This document shows positions 8,507 through 17,916 of a DNA stretch of 64,000 nucleotides, one piece after another. A program made the position numbers and the translations under genes. The stretch is from Gammaproteobacteria bacterium (lineage in GTDB: Bacteria > Pseudomonadota > Gammaproteobacteria > Enterobacterales > Permianibacteraceae). The notes under the pieces were generated by a model. That model saw only the letters and a list, made by a program, of their open reading frames with translations, was not told the origin of the DNA and made no database searches. Numbering within the stretch: position 1 is the first letter of the stretch; each line of letters opens with the position of its first letter. The DNA lies in the NCBI GenBank assembly GCA_016182845.1, contig JACPFT010000011.1, positions 62,001 through 126,000 of the forward strand. Direction: 5' to 3'.

Positions 8507-9218
8507 GCCCCTGATCCGCCTGGAAGCCATCACCAAGCACTACGCCATGGGCGGCGAGACCGTGCGCGCCCTGGACGGCATCGACCTTTGCATCACCCGC
8601 AACGAGTACCTGGCCTTCATCGGCTCCTCGGGCTCGGGCAAGTCCACGCTCATGAACATCCTCGGCTGTTTGGACCGGCCCAGCGCCGGCCGTTACTGCC
8701 TGAACGGCCAGGACGTGGCGGGCATGGGCGAGGACGAGCTGGCCACCATCCGCAACCGGGAAATCGGCTTCATCTTCCAGAGCTTCAACCTGCTGCCGCG
8801 CATGAGCGCCCTGCAGAACGTCATGCAGCCCCTGGTCTATCGCGGCCTGCGTCCGGCCGCCCGCGAGGCACGTGCTCGCGAGGCGCTCATGCGCGTGGGC
8901 CTGGGCCAGCGCCTGGATCACCGGCCCAACCAGCTGTCCGGGGGCCAGCGCCAGCGCGTCGCCATCGCCCGCGCCCTGGCCGGCGAACCGTCCATCCTGC
9001 TCGCCGACGAACCCACCGGCAACCTCGACTCCGCGACCACCGCCGAGATCATGGCCCTGTTCGACCAGCTGCACCGGGATGGCCACACCCTGATCCTGGT
9101 CACCCACGAGCCCGAGATCGCCGAACACTGCCGCCGCGCCGTGCGCCTGGCCGACGGCCGGATCCTCAGCGATCGCCACAACCACCCGCGGGAGCATGCT
9201 CATGTTCAGCCTGCTTGA
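8499..9218 (+). CDS. ABC transporter ATP-binding protein (MacB/LolD type)
   Basis: A 239-residue ATPase of the LolD/MacB class. Walker A is GSSGSGKST (about 42-50). The Q-loop region contains [19 protein letters not shown], the signature is LSGGQRQR, and Walker B is [12 protein letters not shown], followed by the H-loop [10 protein letters not shown]. In classic MacB this domain is fused to the permease; here the two are separate overlapping genes, a common alternative. It is translationally coupled to both neighbours. Confidence 0.94.
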   Translation: MAEPLIRLEAITKHYAMGGETVRALDGIDLCITRNEYLAFIGSSGSGKSTLMNILGCLDRPSAGRYCLNGQDVAGMGEDELATIRNREIGFIFQSFNLLPRMSALQNVMQPLVYRGLRPAAREARAREALMRVGLGQRLDHRPNQLSGGQRQRVAIARALAGEPSILLADEPTGNLDSATTAEIMALFDQLHRDGHTLILVTHEPEIAEHCRRAVRLADGRILSDRHNHPREHAHVQPA

Positions 9219-10431
9219 GAGCCTGCGCTCCGCCCTGGCCAGCATCCGCGCCCACGGCCTGCGCAGCTTCCTGACCACCCTGGGCATCATCATCGGCGTA
9301 GCCTCCACCATCGCCGTCGTGTCCCTGATGCAGGGCGTTTCCCACACCATCGGCGACCGCTTCGCGAGCCTGGGCAGCGACAGCCTCACCATCCAGTCCT
9401 ACACCAGCAACGACGACTTCATGCAGGGCCTGGTGCACCGGCTCAGCCTGCGCGATTACGAGCAGATCCTGCACCACATCGACGGCATCCACGACATCAC
9501 CCCGGTGTTCATGGCCCAGGGCGATTACGGCGCCACCGTGCGCAACGGCAACCGCAGCAGCTTCACGCGCATCCTGGCCACCACGCCCAGCTACCAGGAG
9601 CTGCGCCAGTACTACCCGGCACGGGGCCGCTTCCTGACCAAGACCGACGAGCAATACCGACGCCGGGTCTGCGTGATCGGGACGAAGCTGCGGGAAAATC
9701 TGAAACTGCCCACCGATCCCATAGGTCAGTACATCGAACTGGGCGGCGACTGGTTCAAGATCGTCGGGCTCATGGAAGAGCGCGGAGAGATGTTCGGCTT
9801 CAGCCAGGACGACCTGGTGCTGATCCCCTTCGGCACCGGCCTAGCCTTGTCCGCCCCCGGTCAGCAGCCGGATATCCAGATCAGCTTCCGGGTCAGGAAC
9901 CCCGAGGAAATCGATGCCATCCAGGCGCGCATCGGCGCCCTCCTGCGCCAGCTGCACAAGCTGAAGCCAGGCCAGGCCGACGATTTCAAGGTGCAGACCG
10001 CCGATCAGCTCAGCGAATCCTTCTCCGGCATCATCGACACCATGACCGTGGTCCTGGGCGGGATCGTCAGCATCTCCCTACTGGTTGGGGGGATCGGGAT
10101 CATGAACATCATGCTGGTCTCGGTCACCGAGCGGACCCGCGAAATCGGCATCTGCAAGGCCCTGGGCGCCAAGCGCCGCGACATCCTGATGCAATTCCTG
10201 ATCGAGGCGACCAGCCTGTCCCTGCTGGGCGGCCTGATAGGCCTCGCGCTCGGCTATGGCCTGGGCTTCCTCGCCGCCAAGCTGATCCCCGGCTTCCCCG
10301 ATGCCCACGTGCCCTGGTGGGCCATCGCCCTGGCCTTCGGCTTCTCCACCGGCGTCGGCATCCTCTTCGGCCTCATGCCGGCCGCCAAGGCGGCCAAGCT
10401 CGACCCCATCGAGGCGCTACGCTATGAGTGA
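9202..10431 (+). CDS. MacB-type ABC transporter permease
   Basis: A permease of about 409 residues with MacB architecture. TM1 ([22 protein letters not shown]) precedes a large periplasmic MacB_PCD domain (about 40-275). Three C-terminal TM helices form the FtsX domain, with the typical [22 protein letters not shown] loop. The ATG at 9202 is preferred over 9196 because GGAG (9191-9194) is seven bases upstream of it. It overlaps the ATPase gene by 17 bases. With the adaptor it should form a mechanotransmission-type exporter; candidate cargoes are peptides, lipopeptides or macrolides, and none can be chosen from sequence. Confidence 0.93.
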   Translation: MFSLLESLRSALASIRAHGLRSFLTTLGIIIGVASTIAVVSLMQGVSHTIGDRFASLGSDSLTIQSYTSNDDFMQGLVHRLSLRDYEQILHHIDGIHDITPVFMAQGDYGATVRNGNRSSFTRILATTPSYQELRQYYPARGRFLTKTDEQYRRRVCVIGTKLRENLKLPTDPIGQYIELGGDWFKIVGLMEERGEMFGFSQDDLVLIPFGTGLALSAPGQQPDIQISFRVRNPEEIDAIQARIGALLRQLHKLKPGQADDFKVQTADQLSESFSGIIDTMTVVLGGIVSISLLVGGIGIMNIMLVSVTERTREIGICKALGAKRRDILMQFLIEATSLSLLGGLIGLALGYGLGFLAAKLIPGFPDAHVPWWAIALAFGFSTGVGILFGLMPAAKAAKLDPIEALRYE

Positions 10432-10438
10432 ACCCTTT

Positions 10439-10545
10439 CCTCCCCTCTCCCCCAGCGGGAAAAATCGCCAGGAGCGATTTTTCGCGTTAGCCCCGAAGGG
10501 GTGAGGCACAAGGATGTGCCGAACAAAGGGGTAGGGGAGAGGGGG
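10439..10545. repeat. Multi-hairpin palindromic repeat (CCCTCTCC...GGAGAGGG type)
   Basis: The outer arms CCTCCCCTCTCCCCC and GGGTAGGGGAGAGGGGG pair. Inside are three smaller hairpins: AAAAATCGC/GCGATTTTT (about 10459-10484), CCCC-GAA-GGGG (about 10493-10501) and GCACA-AGGA-TGTGC (about 10506-10519). It occupies the convergent gap between the MacB permease and the DUF885 gene, and could also end transcription. A shorter relative with the same GGGAGAGGG arms sits inside hisD-hisC (22778-22860). Confidence 0.75.
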
Positions 10546-10561
10546 CTGCCCACCTCCCAAC

Positions 10562-12382
10562 TCAGCGGCTCTTCATCACCGCCACCCAGGCCTTGATCTT
10601 CCCCTCCAACACCGCCATGGGCAGCGCTCCGGAAGCCAGAACCTGGTTGTGGAAGGCCTTCACATCGAACTTCGCGCCCAGTTCGGCCTCCGCATAGCGC
10701 CGCAGCTCGGTAATTTTCAGCTGACCGATCTTGTAGGACAGGGCCTGGCCGGGAATGGCCATGTAGCGTTCCACCTCGGCGGTCACATCGGACTCCGCCA
10801 TGCTGGAATTGTCCAGCATGTAGGCAATTGCCTGCTCCCGGCTCCAGCCCTTATGATGCAGACCGGTATCCACCACCAGGCGCATCGCCCTGAGCATCTC
10901 GTCGGACAGCCGGCCGTAATACTGGTAGGGGTCGGTGAACAAGCCCATTTCCTTGCCAATGGACTCCGCGTACAGCGCCCAGCCCTCGTCGAAGGCGGTG
11001 AATCCGCCGAAGCGGCGGAACTTCGGCAAGTCGCTCATCTCCTGCTGGATGGAGATCTGGAAGTGATGCCCCGGCGCGGCCTCGTGCAGGGACAGGGTTT
11101 CCATACCGAATTTCGGTTGGGCGCGCAGGTTGTAGGTATTGATATAGAACACGCCGACCCGCTCGCCGTCCGGCGAACCCGGTTCGTAGGACGCACCGGC
11201 CGCCGACTGCTCGCGGAATGCCTCCACCGGTTTGACCTCGTAATCCGCGCGCGGCATCAGATCGAAATAAGCGGGCAATAGGGCATTGATCCGCTGCTTC
11301 AGCTCCCGATAGCCGGCAACCAGGGCCTCGCCGCTGGAAAAATAGAATTGCTCGTCGGTGGCCAGGTGTTGGAAAAACGCCTTCAAATCGCCTTCGAAAC
11401 CGACCTCGGCGCGAACCGCCTCCATCTCCCCCCGGATCCGCGCCACTTCGTCCTGGCCGATCTGATGGATCTGCTCGGGAGTCAGCTCGGTCGTGGTGTG
11501 CTGGCGCACATAATGGGCGTACCAGGCGCCGCCGCCGGGCAGGGCGCCATAGCCATGGCTGGCCCGAGCCTTGGGCAGATACTCGGTCTTGAGGAAATCG
11601 TGCAGCTTGCGGTAGCTGGGCAGGATGCGCTCCCGAATCGTCCGGGCATAGGCCTCGCGCAGCCAGGTACGCTCGGCCGCATTGAACTGCTCCGGCATAC
11701 GCCGGATCGGGCCCCAGAACTGGCTCTTCTCCACGTCCCCGCCCAGCTGGGCGGCCAGCTGCGGCAGAATGCGCTCCACCAGGATCCGCGGCAGCACCAC
11801 GTTTTGGTCCATGCCCTCGCGCAGGCGCGCCGCAGCCAGATCCGTCCAGGCCGCGAAGCCCTCGGCCTTCTTCAGGAAATCCGCGTAATCCTTGGGCGTT
11901 TCGAAGGGATGGACGCCCTCGCCGGACCCCATCTGACTGAAATCGGAAATCCGGCTGTAAAACTGGTTGAAGGGCAGTAGGTGATCCGGAAATTTCCGCG
12001 CCTCGATATTGCCGCGCAACTCCCAGGCCAGAACATCGTAAGTCATCTGATCCGGAGCGGCCAGCTGCGTGCGGTCGATGGCGCCCAGTTCCGCGAGGCT
12101 ACGCTCGTCCAGCTCCCGCACCGCCTTGAGATAGGCATCGCTCAGGTTGTCGCCGAAGCGGTCGTTGTAGCGGTAATCGCCGTAATAGGGCGCATAGAAC
12201 GGATCCAGGCGCAGCCCGTCCTCGAAATACGCCTCGGCCAGGGCCGCGAGACGCCTAGCCTGTGCCGCCTGGGCGCTGGCCGAGGCGCTCATGGCCTGGC
12301 TGACGGTTTCCACCGGCTCGCCGCCCTTGCCCGCGCAAGCCCCCAGAGCCAGCGCCATCCCAAAAACCATTCCGACTCTCAT
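10562..12382 (-). CDS. DUF885-family lipoprotein, putative metallopeptidase-like
   Basis: A 606-residue protein with a lipoprotein signal (lipobox LGAC, Cys16), hence membrane-anchored, probably in the outer membrane. The DUF885 family signature HEAAPGHHF (about 430-438) is a zinc-peptidase-like HExxxGH motif. The conserved neighbouring GWALYAE block and the C-terminal GQALSYKIGQL block are also present. Some DUF885 members behave as carboxypeptidase-like enzymes, but activity here is inferred. The start at 12382 follows GAGG; it lies 136 bases after the TPR gene of the TonB2 operon and behind a strong terminator, so it is expressed separately. Confidence 0.9.
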   Translation of the reverse strand: MRVGMVFGMALALGACAGKGGEPVETVSQAMSASASAQAAQARRLAALAEAYFEDGLRLDPFYAPYYGDYRYNDRFGDNLSDAYLKAVRELDERSLAELGAIDRTQLAAPDQMTYDVLAWELRGNIEARKFPDHLLPFNQFYSRISDFSQMGSGEGVHPFETPKDYADFLKKAEGFAAWTDLAAARLREGMDQNVVLPRILVERILPQLAAQLGGDVEKSQFWGPIRRMPEQFNAAERTWLREAYARTIRERILPSYRKLHDFLKTEYLPKARASHGYGALPGGGAWYAHYVRQHTTTELTPEQIHQIGQDEVARIRGEMEAVRAEVGFEGDLKAFFQHLATDEQFYFSSGEALVAGYRELKQRINALLPAYFDLMPRADYEVKPVEAFREQSAAGASYEPGSPDGERVGVFYINTYNLRAQPKFGMETLSLHEAAPGHHFQISIQQEMSDLPKFRRFGGFTAFDEGWALYAESIGKEMGLFTDPYQYYGRLSDEMLRAMRLVVDTGLHHKGWSREQAIAYMLDNSSMAESDVTAEVERYMAIPGQALSYKIGQLKITELRRYAEAELGAKFDVKAFHNQVLASGALPMAVLEGKIKAWVAVMKSR

Positions 12383-12467
12383 CGTGCCTCGTCTCCATCG
12401 CAGCGGATTGAATGCCGCTCACTTTACTCCGGCGCCTTGGCCTGAGGCAGCGCCCCAAGCCCATTCT

Positions 12468-12504
12468 CAAAAAAAAACCCCGGTATAACCCGGGGCTTTT
12501 TTTT
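12468..12504 (-). terminator. Rho-independent terminator of the TonB2 operon
   Basis: The stem CCCCGG (12478-12483) pairs with CCGGGG (12490-12495) around a 6-base loop. T runs lie on both sides (A8-9 and T8), so it can work in either direction. It directly follows the TPR gene stop (12519). Confidence 0.9.
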
Positions 12505-12518
12505 CTTCGCCGCAAGAC

Positions 12519-13796
12519 TTACTTCTTCAGCAAGTCGGCGATTTTTTCACGCTCGGCGGCATAGGAAGCCCATTGGGCGCCAACCTTTGCCGTCTTGTCG
12601 TACTTCGCCGCGGACTGGAACGCGTTGATGGATTCCTTGAAGGCGCCCAGATGCATCTTGGCTTCGCCAAGGCGCATATAGGCAAAGCCCGCGTTCTTCA
12701 GACCGCCCTTCTTGAAGGCATTCTGCAGGGCCGCGATGGCCGCTTTCCAGTTTTCCTTGTCGTTGTACATTTCCGCCATGAGGAAGTAGTACTCGCCGGA
12801 GTCGGAGAACTTGGCGGCTTCGCCGAAGGCCACGATGGCCTTGTCGAATTCGCGAGCCGAACGCCAGTTGGTGGCCACGGCATTCCAGTTCTTCTCGTTA
12901 CCCGGCAGCTTGCCGTCCTTGATAGCCTTTTCCAGGACCTGGGCCGCCTTGTACGGAACATCCAGGAAGGCATAGAACGACGCCAACTGGCGCAGTTCGC
13001 TCTCCTTGTCGAGCAGGTTCTGGCGGTAAGCCAGCTCCAACACGGCCAGGGCGTTCTTGTCGTCATTGATGCGGGCGTAGACGCCGGAGAGCTGAGTCCA
13101 GTACCTCTTCTGGGCCGGATAGATCTCGACCAGCGAGCGCAGGGTCTGAGCCGCCTTCTGGAAGTCATTGGTTTCCCAGTACAGGCCGAGCAAGTGCTGA
13201 TACCAGGACTCCTTCGGTTTGGGCGAAGTCTCGATGGCCTTCACCGCCGGCGGAATGGCTTCCTTGTAGCGATTGCTCTGGGCATAGACCTGGGACAGCA
13301 TCAGCCAAGCTTCCGGTTTCGGAGCCTTCTCGCAGCCGAACCAATTCGACAGGATCTTCAAGGCGCCGGGGTAGTCGTCCATCGCCAGGTGCAACGACGC
13401 CAGGTTCAGGTTGGTGCTCTGGACGACCTGGCCAGGCAGCGCGCCGGTGTTGATCGCACGCTGCATCGCATCGACGGCCTTGCGGTAGTCGTTGCGGGCG
13501 GCATGGATCCAGCCGATGTTCTGCAGGATGGTCGCTTCCGCATAGGCCTTTCCGGCGTTGGCGGTGAGCAGTTCCTGGAGGATCGGCAGGGCCTGACCGT
13601 ACTGTTCCTTGCCAAGCAGTTCCTGGGCGCCGGTCAGCTTCTTATAGGTCTTTTCATCCAGGCCGCCGCTGGGCTTCTTCTTGAAGTCCAGGGTACAGGC
13701 CGGGAAGCCTTCGACCGCCGAAGCCACGCTGGTCTGCAACAGACCGCCGCAGGCGACGCCAAGGCTCAGGAGAAGAGGCAATACATTCTTTTTCAT
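12519..13796 (-). CDS. Tetratricopeptide-repeat protein of the TonB2 system
   Basis: A 425-residue exported TPR protein: signal peptide about 1-27 (cleavage after SVASA), then about eight TPR-like helical pairs. Examples are LLGKEQYGQALPILQELL, IHAARNDYRKAVDAMQRAI, MLSQVYAQSNRYKEAIPPAVKAI, and the last MRLGEAKMHLGAFKESINAFQSA. Start choice: ATG at 13796 with AAGGGG upstream; the GTG two codons earlier is less well placed. It is the last gene of the operon. A TPR protein is the usual sixth member of TtpC-type TonB2 clusters and probably acts in the periplasm with TonB; its exact role is not established. Confidence 0.9.
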   Translation of the reverse strand: MKKNVLPLLLSLGVACGGLLQTSVASAVEGFPACTLDFKKKPSGGLDEKTYKKLTGAQELLGKEQYGQALPILQELLTANAGKAYAEATILQNIGWIHAARNDYRKAVDAMQRAINTGALPGQVVQSTNLNLASLHLAMDDYPGALKILSNWFGCEKAPKPEAWLMLSQVYAQSNRYKEAIPPAVKAIETSPKPKESWYQHLLGLYWETNDFQKAAQTLRSLVEIYPAQKRYWTQLSGVYARINDDKNALAVLELAYRQNLLDKESELRQLASFYAFLDVPYKAAQVLEKAIKDGKLPGNEKNWNAVATNWRSAREFDKAIVAFGEAAKFSDSGEYYFLMAEMYNDKENWKAAIAALQNAFKKGGLKNAGFAYMRLGEAKMHLGAFKESINAFQSAAKYDKTAKVGAQWASYAAEREKIADLLKK

Positions 13797-13805
13797 GACC
13801 ACCCC

Positions 13806-14462
13806 TTACGAGTCCTTGGCAAGCTTGAAGTCGACGATGACGAACTGGTTCGGCGTATCGACGGCTTTGCCATTGCTGACCTGGGCCTTGAACTTCCACT
13901 TGTTGACGGCGCGAATCGCTTCGCGGTCGAACAGGCGCTTGGGCTTGGCATCCAACACGCGGGCATCCTTCACGGAACCGTCGGAGGCGATGGTGAACTG
14001 AATCTTCACCCAACCTTCGGTCCCGCTCAAGAGCGCCTCACGGGGAAAGGACGGCTCGATCTTCACCAGGGGCACGGCCATGGCCTCGCCGCCGGGAGTT
14101 CCGAGCGCCGCATCGTTCGCGGCGATGCCGGTCACGCCCAGGTAAGGACCCTCGCCGGCCAGACCCACGTCCAGCTTGGCCAGGCCCAGATTGGGCTGAT
14201 CGATGGCCGGCTTTTCCTGCTGCACGACCACTTTCGCGGTCGGCGGCGGCGGCTTCACCGGCTCCGGCTTCTTGGGCACCTGGCGCACACGCTGCTGCAC
14301 CTGGGTTTCCGGGGCGACACGGCCGAACTCGATGGTCACCGGCTTCTCGTCCTTGGACACCATGGCCACACCGCCCGAAATCAGGCCGGCCATGAATACA
14401 AAGAGCAGGAAGGCAACCACGGCGCCCAAGGGCATCGCCAAAAGCATACGCAACATGATCAA
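13806..14462 (-). CDS. tonB2: TonB2-type energy transducer
   Basis: A 218-residue TonB protein that transmits proton-motive force from ExbB/ExbD to outer-membrane receptors. One N-terminal TM helix (about 7-30) is followed by a short Pro/Lys region (KKPEPVKPPPPTAKVV, about 64-79), less extended than in classic TonB. The C-terminal TonB domain contains ALLSGTEGWVKIQFTI and the typical DREAIRAVNKWKFKA block. It overlaps exbD by 4 bases. No TonB-dependent receptor gene is present in the window, so the clients must be unlinked. Confidence 0.93.
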   Translation of the reverse strand: MIMLRMLLAMPLGAVVAFLLFVFMAGLISGGVAMVSKDEKPVTIEFGRVAPETQVQQRVRQVPKKPEPVKPPPPTAKVVVQQEKPAIDQPNLGLAKLDVGLAGEGPYLGVTGIAANDAALGTPGGEAMAVPLVKIEPSFPREALLSGTEGWVKIQFTIASDGSVKDARVLDAKPKRLFDREAIRAVNKWKFKAQVSNGKAVDTPNQFVIVDFKLAKDS

Positions 14463-14866
14463 CCTCCCTGCGCGGCGGTCGCCGCCACGGAGACATGATC
14501 CACGCCGGCCGCCTTGATGGCGTCGATGACTTGCATCAGCACACCGTTCTTGGCGTTCTTGTCGGCCTGGATCACCACGTCGCCTTCCGGGTTCTCGGCG
14601 CGCAGGCGCTCGATTTCCGAACGCACGGCCTCAACCGGAATCAGGCGCTTTTCCATGTAGATTTCGCCGTCCTCGGTCAACCCCACGAAGAGGTTGGCCT
14701 TGCTCGCCGGGATCGGCGAGAAGGTCTCGGGACGGTTCACCTCGACACCGGACTCCTTCGCGAAGGAAGTCGTCACGATGAAGAAGATCAACATGATGAA
14801 CACGCAGTCCAGCATGGGGGTGAGGTCGATCTGAGCCTCTTCCACTTTGGAGCGGGATTTACTCAT
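14459..14866 (-). CDS. exbD2: ExbD/TolR-family biopolymer transport protein
   Basis: A 135-residue protein with a charged cytoplasmic start and a single TM helix containing the essential aspartate region IDLTPMLDCVFIMLIFFIVT (about 14-33). A periplasmic domain follows, ending GVDHVSVAATAAQGG. It forms the proton channel with ExbB. It is translationally coupled to TonB2 (4-base overlap) and 11 bases after exbB2. Confidence 0.95.
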   Translation of the reverse strand: MSKSRSKVEEAQIDLTPMLDCVFIMLIFFIVTTSFAKESGVEVNRPETFSPIPASKANLFVGLTEDGEIYMEKRLIPVEAVRSEIERLRAENPEGDVVIQADKNAKNGVLMQVIDAIKAAGVDHVSVAATAAQGG

Positions 14867-14877
14867 CGTGCAGAACC

Positions 14878-15405
14878 TCAGTGATGGGGCATGTGATCGG
14901 CGAGGCGCTCAAGCTTGGCTTTCGCCGAACCTTCGAGCTTCGCGACCACGAACAGACCGGACACCGCGCACACCATCCCGGACAGGGGCGGGATCGTGGC
15001 CATGGAAATACCGGAAGCCATGAGGCGAGCGTTGCTGGAGCCCGTAATCGCCATGGACTCGAACACCGCGACCATGCCGGTCACCGTGCCCAAGAGACCC
15101 ATCATCGGCGTGACGGCGATGAGGGTCTTGATGGCGGCGATACGTTCGTTCAGTTTGACTTCGGCCTCGGACAGGCGGGCATCGCGGATGCGGTGGGCAT
15201 ACCAGGACGTGGTATCCGTCCTGGCATCCCATTCGCCGATCATGCGCTTGGCTTCACGCGGGAACTGCACGTAGATGAACCACGCGCGCTCCAGCAGGAA
15301 GGTCCACATGATGAACAGCGAAGTCGCGATCACCCACAAAACCCAGCCACCGGCGTCCATGTAGTCGGAGACGGTCGATAGAATATCCGCCAACCAGAAC
15401 AACAT
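14878..15405 (-). CDS. exbB2: ExbB/TolQ-family proton channel protein (ExbB2)
   Basis: A 175-residue MotA/TolQ/ExbB channel protein with three TM segments. Family motifs are LLGTVTGMVAVFESMA (about 111-126) and ISMATIPPLSGMVCAVSGLFV, where a TolQ-type Thr-containing loop faces the channel. It is the short ExbB of the TonB2 cluster, between the long TtpC-like ExbB and ExbD, and together they energise TonB2. Confidence 0.95.
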   Translation of the reverse strand: MLFWLADILSTVSDYMDAGGWVLWVIATSLFIMWTFLLERAWFIYVQFPREAKRMIGEWDARTDTTSWYAHRIRDARLSEAEVKLNERIAAIKTLIAVTPMMGLLGTVTGMVAVFESMAITGSSNARLMASGISMATIPPLSGMVCAVSGLFVVAKLEGSAKAKLERLADHMPHH

Positions 15406-15422
15406 GAGGGTTTACTCCCCTA

Positions 15423-16808
15423 TTACTTGTGCTTTTCAGCGTGTTCGGCGATGAGGCCGGCGCTCTGTTCTTCCAGGACGTGGATCAGGCCCTTGGCCTT
15501 GCCCTGGACGATGGAGTGCAGGAACACCAGCGGAATGGCGCAGACCAGGCCCTGGATGGTGGTCACGAGGGCGGTGGAAATACCATTGGCCATCAGCTTG
15601 GGATCGCCGGCGCCGAACAGAGTGATCTGCTGGAAGGTCTGGATCATACCCTGGACGGTACCCAGCAGGCCGAGCAGCGGGCCCACGGCGGCGCCGACCT
15701 TGACGAAGGCGATGCCGCGTTCGATCTTGGGCAGTTCCTTGAGGATGGCTTCGTCCAGCTTGAGCTCCATGGTCTCCTGGTCGACGCTGGTGTTGTCGAA
15801 ATAGACCTTGAGCACGCGGCCCAGCGGGTTGTTGCCCGGCTTGGACGGATTCTTGATCTGGCTGGAGACCTTGCCGCCCACGGCGAACAGGTCCAGCAGA
15901 CGCCACAGCACCAGCAGCGCGCAGACGACCAGCACGGCGCCGATCACCCAGCCCACTTCGCCACCCTGGTGGTTAGGCGACCAGGGCAGCATGCGGGTCA
16001 GCAGGCCCACGGCCTGGGTCTGCAGGGACATGATGGCGCCACGGGACGGATCCAGCACCACCGGAGCGACGCCGTCGGCGACATTCTGGAAGGCGATGGC
16101 CTGGGCAGCATGTTCCGGCTGCTTGGTCAGCAGCTGGATTTCCTGGGTCGGCGCGTTGTAGAAGGCATAGCCTTCCGGGGTGATCAGGTTGAACTGACCG
16201 ACGCGGGTGACCTTCTGCTGGGAGCGGGTACCGTCCGGCGCCACGACGGTGGCGTCGAAGGACACGATGCGGCCGGATTCGCGCATTTCCTGGAGCAGGG
16301 CGCCCCACAGGGCTTCCAGTTCCTGCAGGCTGGGCACGCCGGTGACGGTGGCCATCTGGTTCAGGAACACTTCGCGGCCCGGGAACTGGGCGGAAACCTG
16401 GGAGTTGTCGACGCGGGCCTTCAGGTCGCCGGCGACCTGGCGCACCACGCCGAAGACTTCGCCGAATTCGCCCTTCTTCTGATCCAGGGTGTCCTGCAGC
16501 TTGGCCAGTTCGGTTTCATTGGCGTCGAAGGAGGCCTTCAGCTCGTTGGAGCGGGCTTCCTCGCGGACCATGGCGGACTTGGCTTCGGCCAGCAGGGCTG
16601 CCTGCTGAGCGCGATCGGCCTTGAACTTGGCGATGCGCTCGGCATTGAAGCGGGTTTCTTCGGTCTGAGCGCGCTGAACCTGCTGGATCAGCTTCTGCAT
16701 CACGGCAGCCTTGTCCACGGCCGGAGCGGCCGGGGCGTCGGCGGCGAAGCTACCGAAGGAGGCACCAGCCATCAGGCTGGCGGCGAGGAACTTGACAACG
16801 GCTTTCAT
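15423..16808 (-). CDS. ttpC: TtpC-type long ExbB/MotA-TolQ protein
   Basis: A 461-residue protein matching the fourth component (TtpC) of Vibrio-type TonB2 systems. The signal peptide is about 1-23. A long periplasmic coiled-coil domain follows (about 35-270: AERIAKFKADRAQQAALLAEAKSAM..). The C-terminal half is an ExbB/TolQ channel domain with TM segments at about 288-310, 375-400 and 410-440 and the motif GLLGTVQGMIQTFQQITLFG. Its start overlaps the DUF3450 stop by 4 bases. TtpC is required for TonB2 function in Vibrio; the same job is inferred here from order and architecture. Confidence 0.92.
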   Translation of the reverse strand: MKAVVKFLAASLMAGASFGSFAADAPAAPAVDKAAVMQKLIQQVQRAQTEETRFNAERIAKFKADRAQQAALLAEAKSAMVREEARSNELKASFDANETELAKLQDTLDQKKGEFGEVFGVVRQVAGDLKARVDNSQVSAQFPGREVFLNQMATVTGVPSLQELEALWGALLQEMRESGRIVSFDATVVAPDGTRSQQKVTRVGQFNLITPEGYAFYNAPTQEIQLLTKQPEHAAQAIAFQNVADGVAPVVLDPSRGAIMSLQTQAVGLLTRMLPWSPNHQGGEVGWVIGAVLVVCALLVLWRLLDLFAVGGKVSSQIKNPSKPGNNPLGRVLKVYFDNTSVDQETMELKLDEAILKELPKIERGIAFVKVGAAVGPLLGLLGTVQGMIQTFQQITLFGAGDPKLMANGISTALVTTIQGLVCAIPLVFLHSIVQGKAKGLIHVLEEQSAGLIAEHAEKHK

Positions 16809-17587
16809 TGGGCAATCTCCGCAGCCTGAACCGGCATCTTGATCACGTCGGGGGCGCTCTGCTTACGAGCGATACGCATACCTTCGCGCACGGCGATGCG
16901 GTATTCGTTGGCGTTCAGTTCCACGAACTGCTTGGCCTTCTTGTCCCAGTAGGCGGAGAACTTGCCGTCCAGGGTCTGGTAGACCAGGATGGTGCGGCCC
17001 ATCTTCAGGAAGTCCACGGTCTGGGCCTGGCCATCGGCGCCGGTGATCTGGTCCTGGTAGGACTCGACGTTGGTGCCGTAGTCGGATTCGACCTGGTAGG
17101 CTTCCATGACGCGGCGGAACTTTTCCGACACGGACACGTCGGCACGCTTCATCATGTCGCGCAGGGAGGCGATACGCTTGTTACGCTCTTCCATCTGGAA
17201 GGGCACGTCTTCCTTGATGAAGGCTTCCAGGGCATCGATCATCTGACCCAACAGGGGCACGACGCCAACCTTGGTGGTGTCGATCTCGGCCAGTTCCTTC
17301 TTCTTGACGTCCATTTCGGCGGTCTGCGACTTGACCTGATCCGCCAGGTTGGCGTTATAGGCCTTTAGGCGCTCGACCTGCTCGAGGGCAGCCTTGTACT
17401 CGGCGGAAGCTTCGATGGTGGCGTCGGACAGGGTATCGACCTGGGATTGAGTCTCGGCCGCGGCGCGGTCTATCTTCTTGGTCACATCGATGGCGGTATC
17501 CACCGGACCCGCCTGGACGGCGGCGGAAACGCTGAAGGCCAAGGCGGCCAGCGCGAATCGCTTGGATTTCTGGTTGAGGTTCAGCAT
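16805..17587 (-). CDS. DUF3450 protein of the TonB2 operon
   Basis: A 260-residue exported protein: signal peptide about 1-26 (SAAVQA), then a long coiled coil (about 35-105). The DUF3450 core contains VPLLGQMIDALEAFIKEDVPF and a C-terminal YQTLDGKFSAYWDKKAKQFVEL. DUF3450 is the standard first gene of TtpC/TonB2 clusters. Its function is not known; a periplasmic partner of the TtpC coiled coil is a reasonable guess. The start at 17587 follows an AGGAAG ribosome-binding site. Confidence 0.9.
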   Translation of the reverse strand: MLNLNQKSKRFALAALAFSVSAAVQAGPVDTAIDVTKKIDRAAAETQSQVDTLSDATIEASAEYKAALEQVERLKAYNANLADQVKSQTAEMDVKKKELAEIDTTKVGVVPLLGQMIDALEAFIKEDVPFQMEERNKRIASLRDMMKRADVSVSEKFRRVMEAYQVESDYGTNVESYQDQITGADGQAQTVDFLKMGRTILVYQTLDGKFSAYWDKKAKQFVELNANEYRIAVREGMRIARKQSAPDVIKMPVQAAEIAQ

Positions 17588-17753
17588 GTTACTTCCTGAG
17601 TAGGTTAGTAATTTTTCTGCCCGAGGGACTTCATGGAAACACAGTGCATTTCCGATACGTTTGCTGGCAAGGCCTTGATTTTACAAACCTTTGCGTTTTG
17701 AAAGCACAGAGTCCACGCAATAAGCAAGGCCTGTGAGCCAACACAGCGCCGGG

Positions 17754-17783
17754 AATATAACTCCCTTCCCGAGACAGGGTCAA
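17754..17783 (-). promoter_or_regulatory. Sigma70-like promoter of the TonB2 operon
   Basis: On the minus strand TTGACC (17783-17778) and TATATT (17759-17754) are separated by 18 bases, each 5/6 to consensus. It would give a leader of about 160 bases before the DUF3450 start. The rest of the 329-base gap 17588-17916 is AT-richer than its surroundings. It shows no convincing Fur box and no gene; a 66-codon minus-strand ORF (17605-17805) looks random. Confidence 0.6.
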
Positions 17784-17916
17784 TGTGAACTATGCCATAG
17801 CTCACTGGTCACACCGGGTCCCGATTAGGCCGGTTCGACTGTGTACGAAGCAATTATTAGAACTTTGAAATATAAGCGCATTTTGTGGCTTGAGGGGTTC
17901 TAACACCGCCTTGAGC

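Noticed and set aside
12573-14498. 641-codon plus-strand ORF
   Set aside because: It runs antisense across the TPR and TonB genes and has His/Gly/Leu-rich low-complexity composition typical of shadows.
15429-16829. 466-codon plus-strand ORF
   Set aside because: It is antisense to ttpC, with no recognisable domain and biased composition.
17605-17805. 66-codon minus-strand ORF upstream of DUF3450
   Set aside because: It overlaps the good promoter at 17754-17783 and lacks a ribosome-binding site and protein features.
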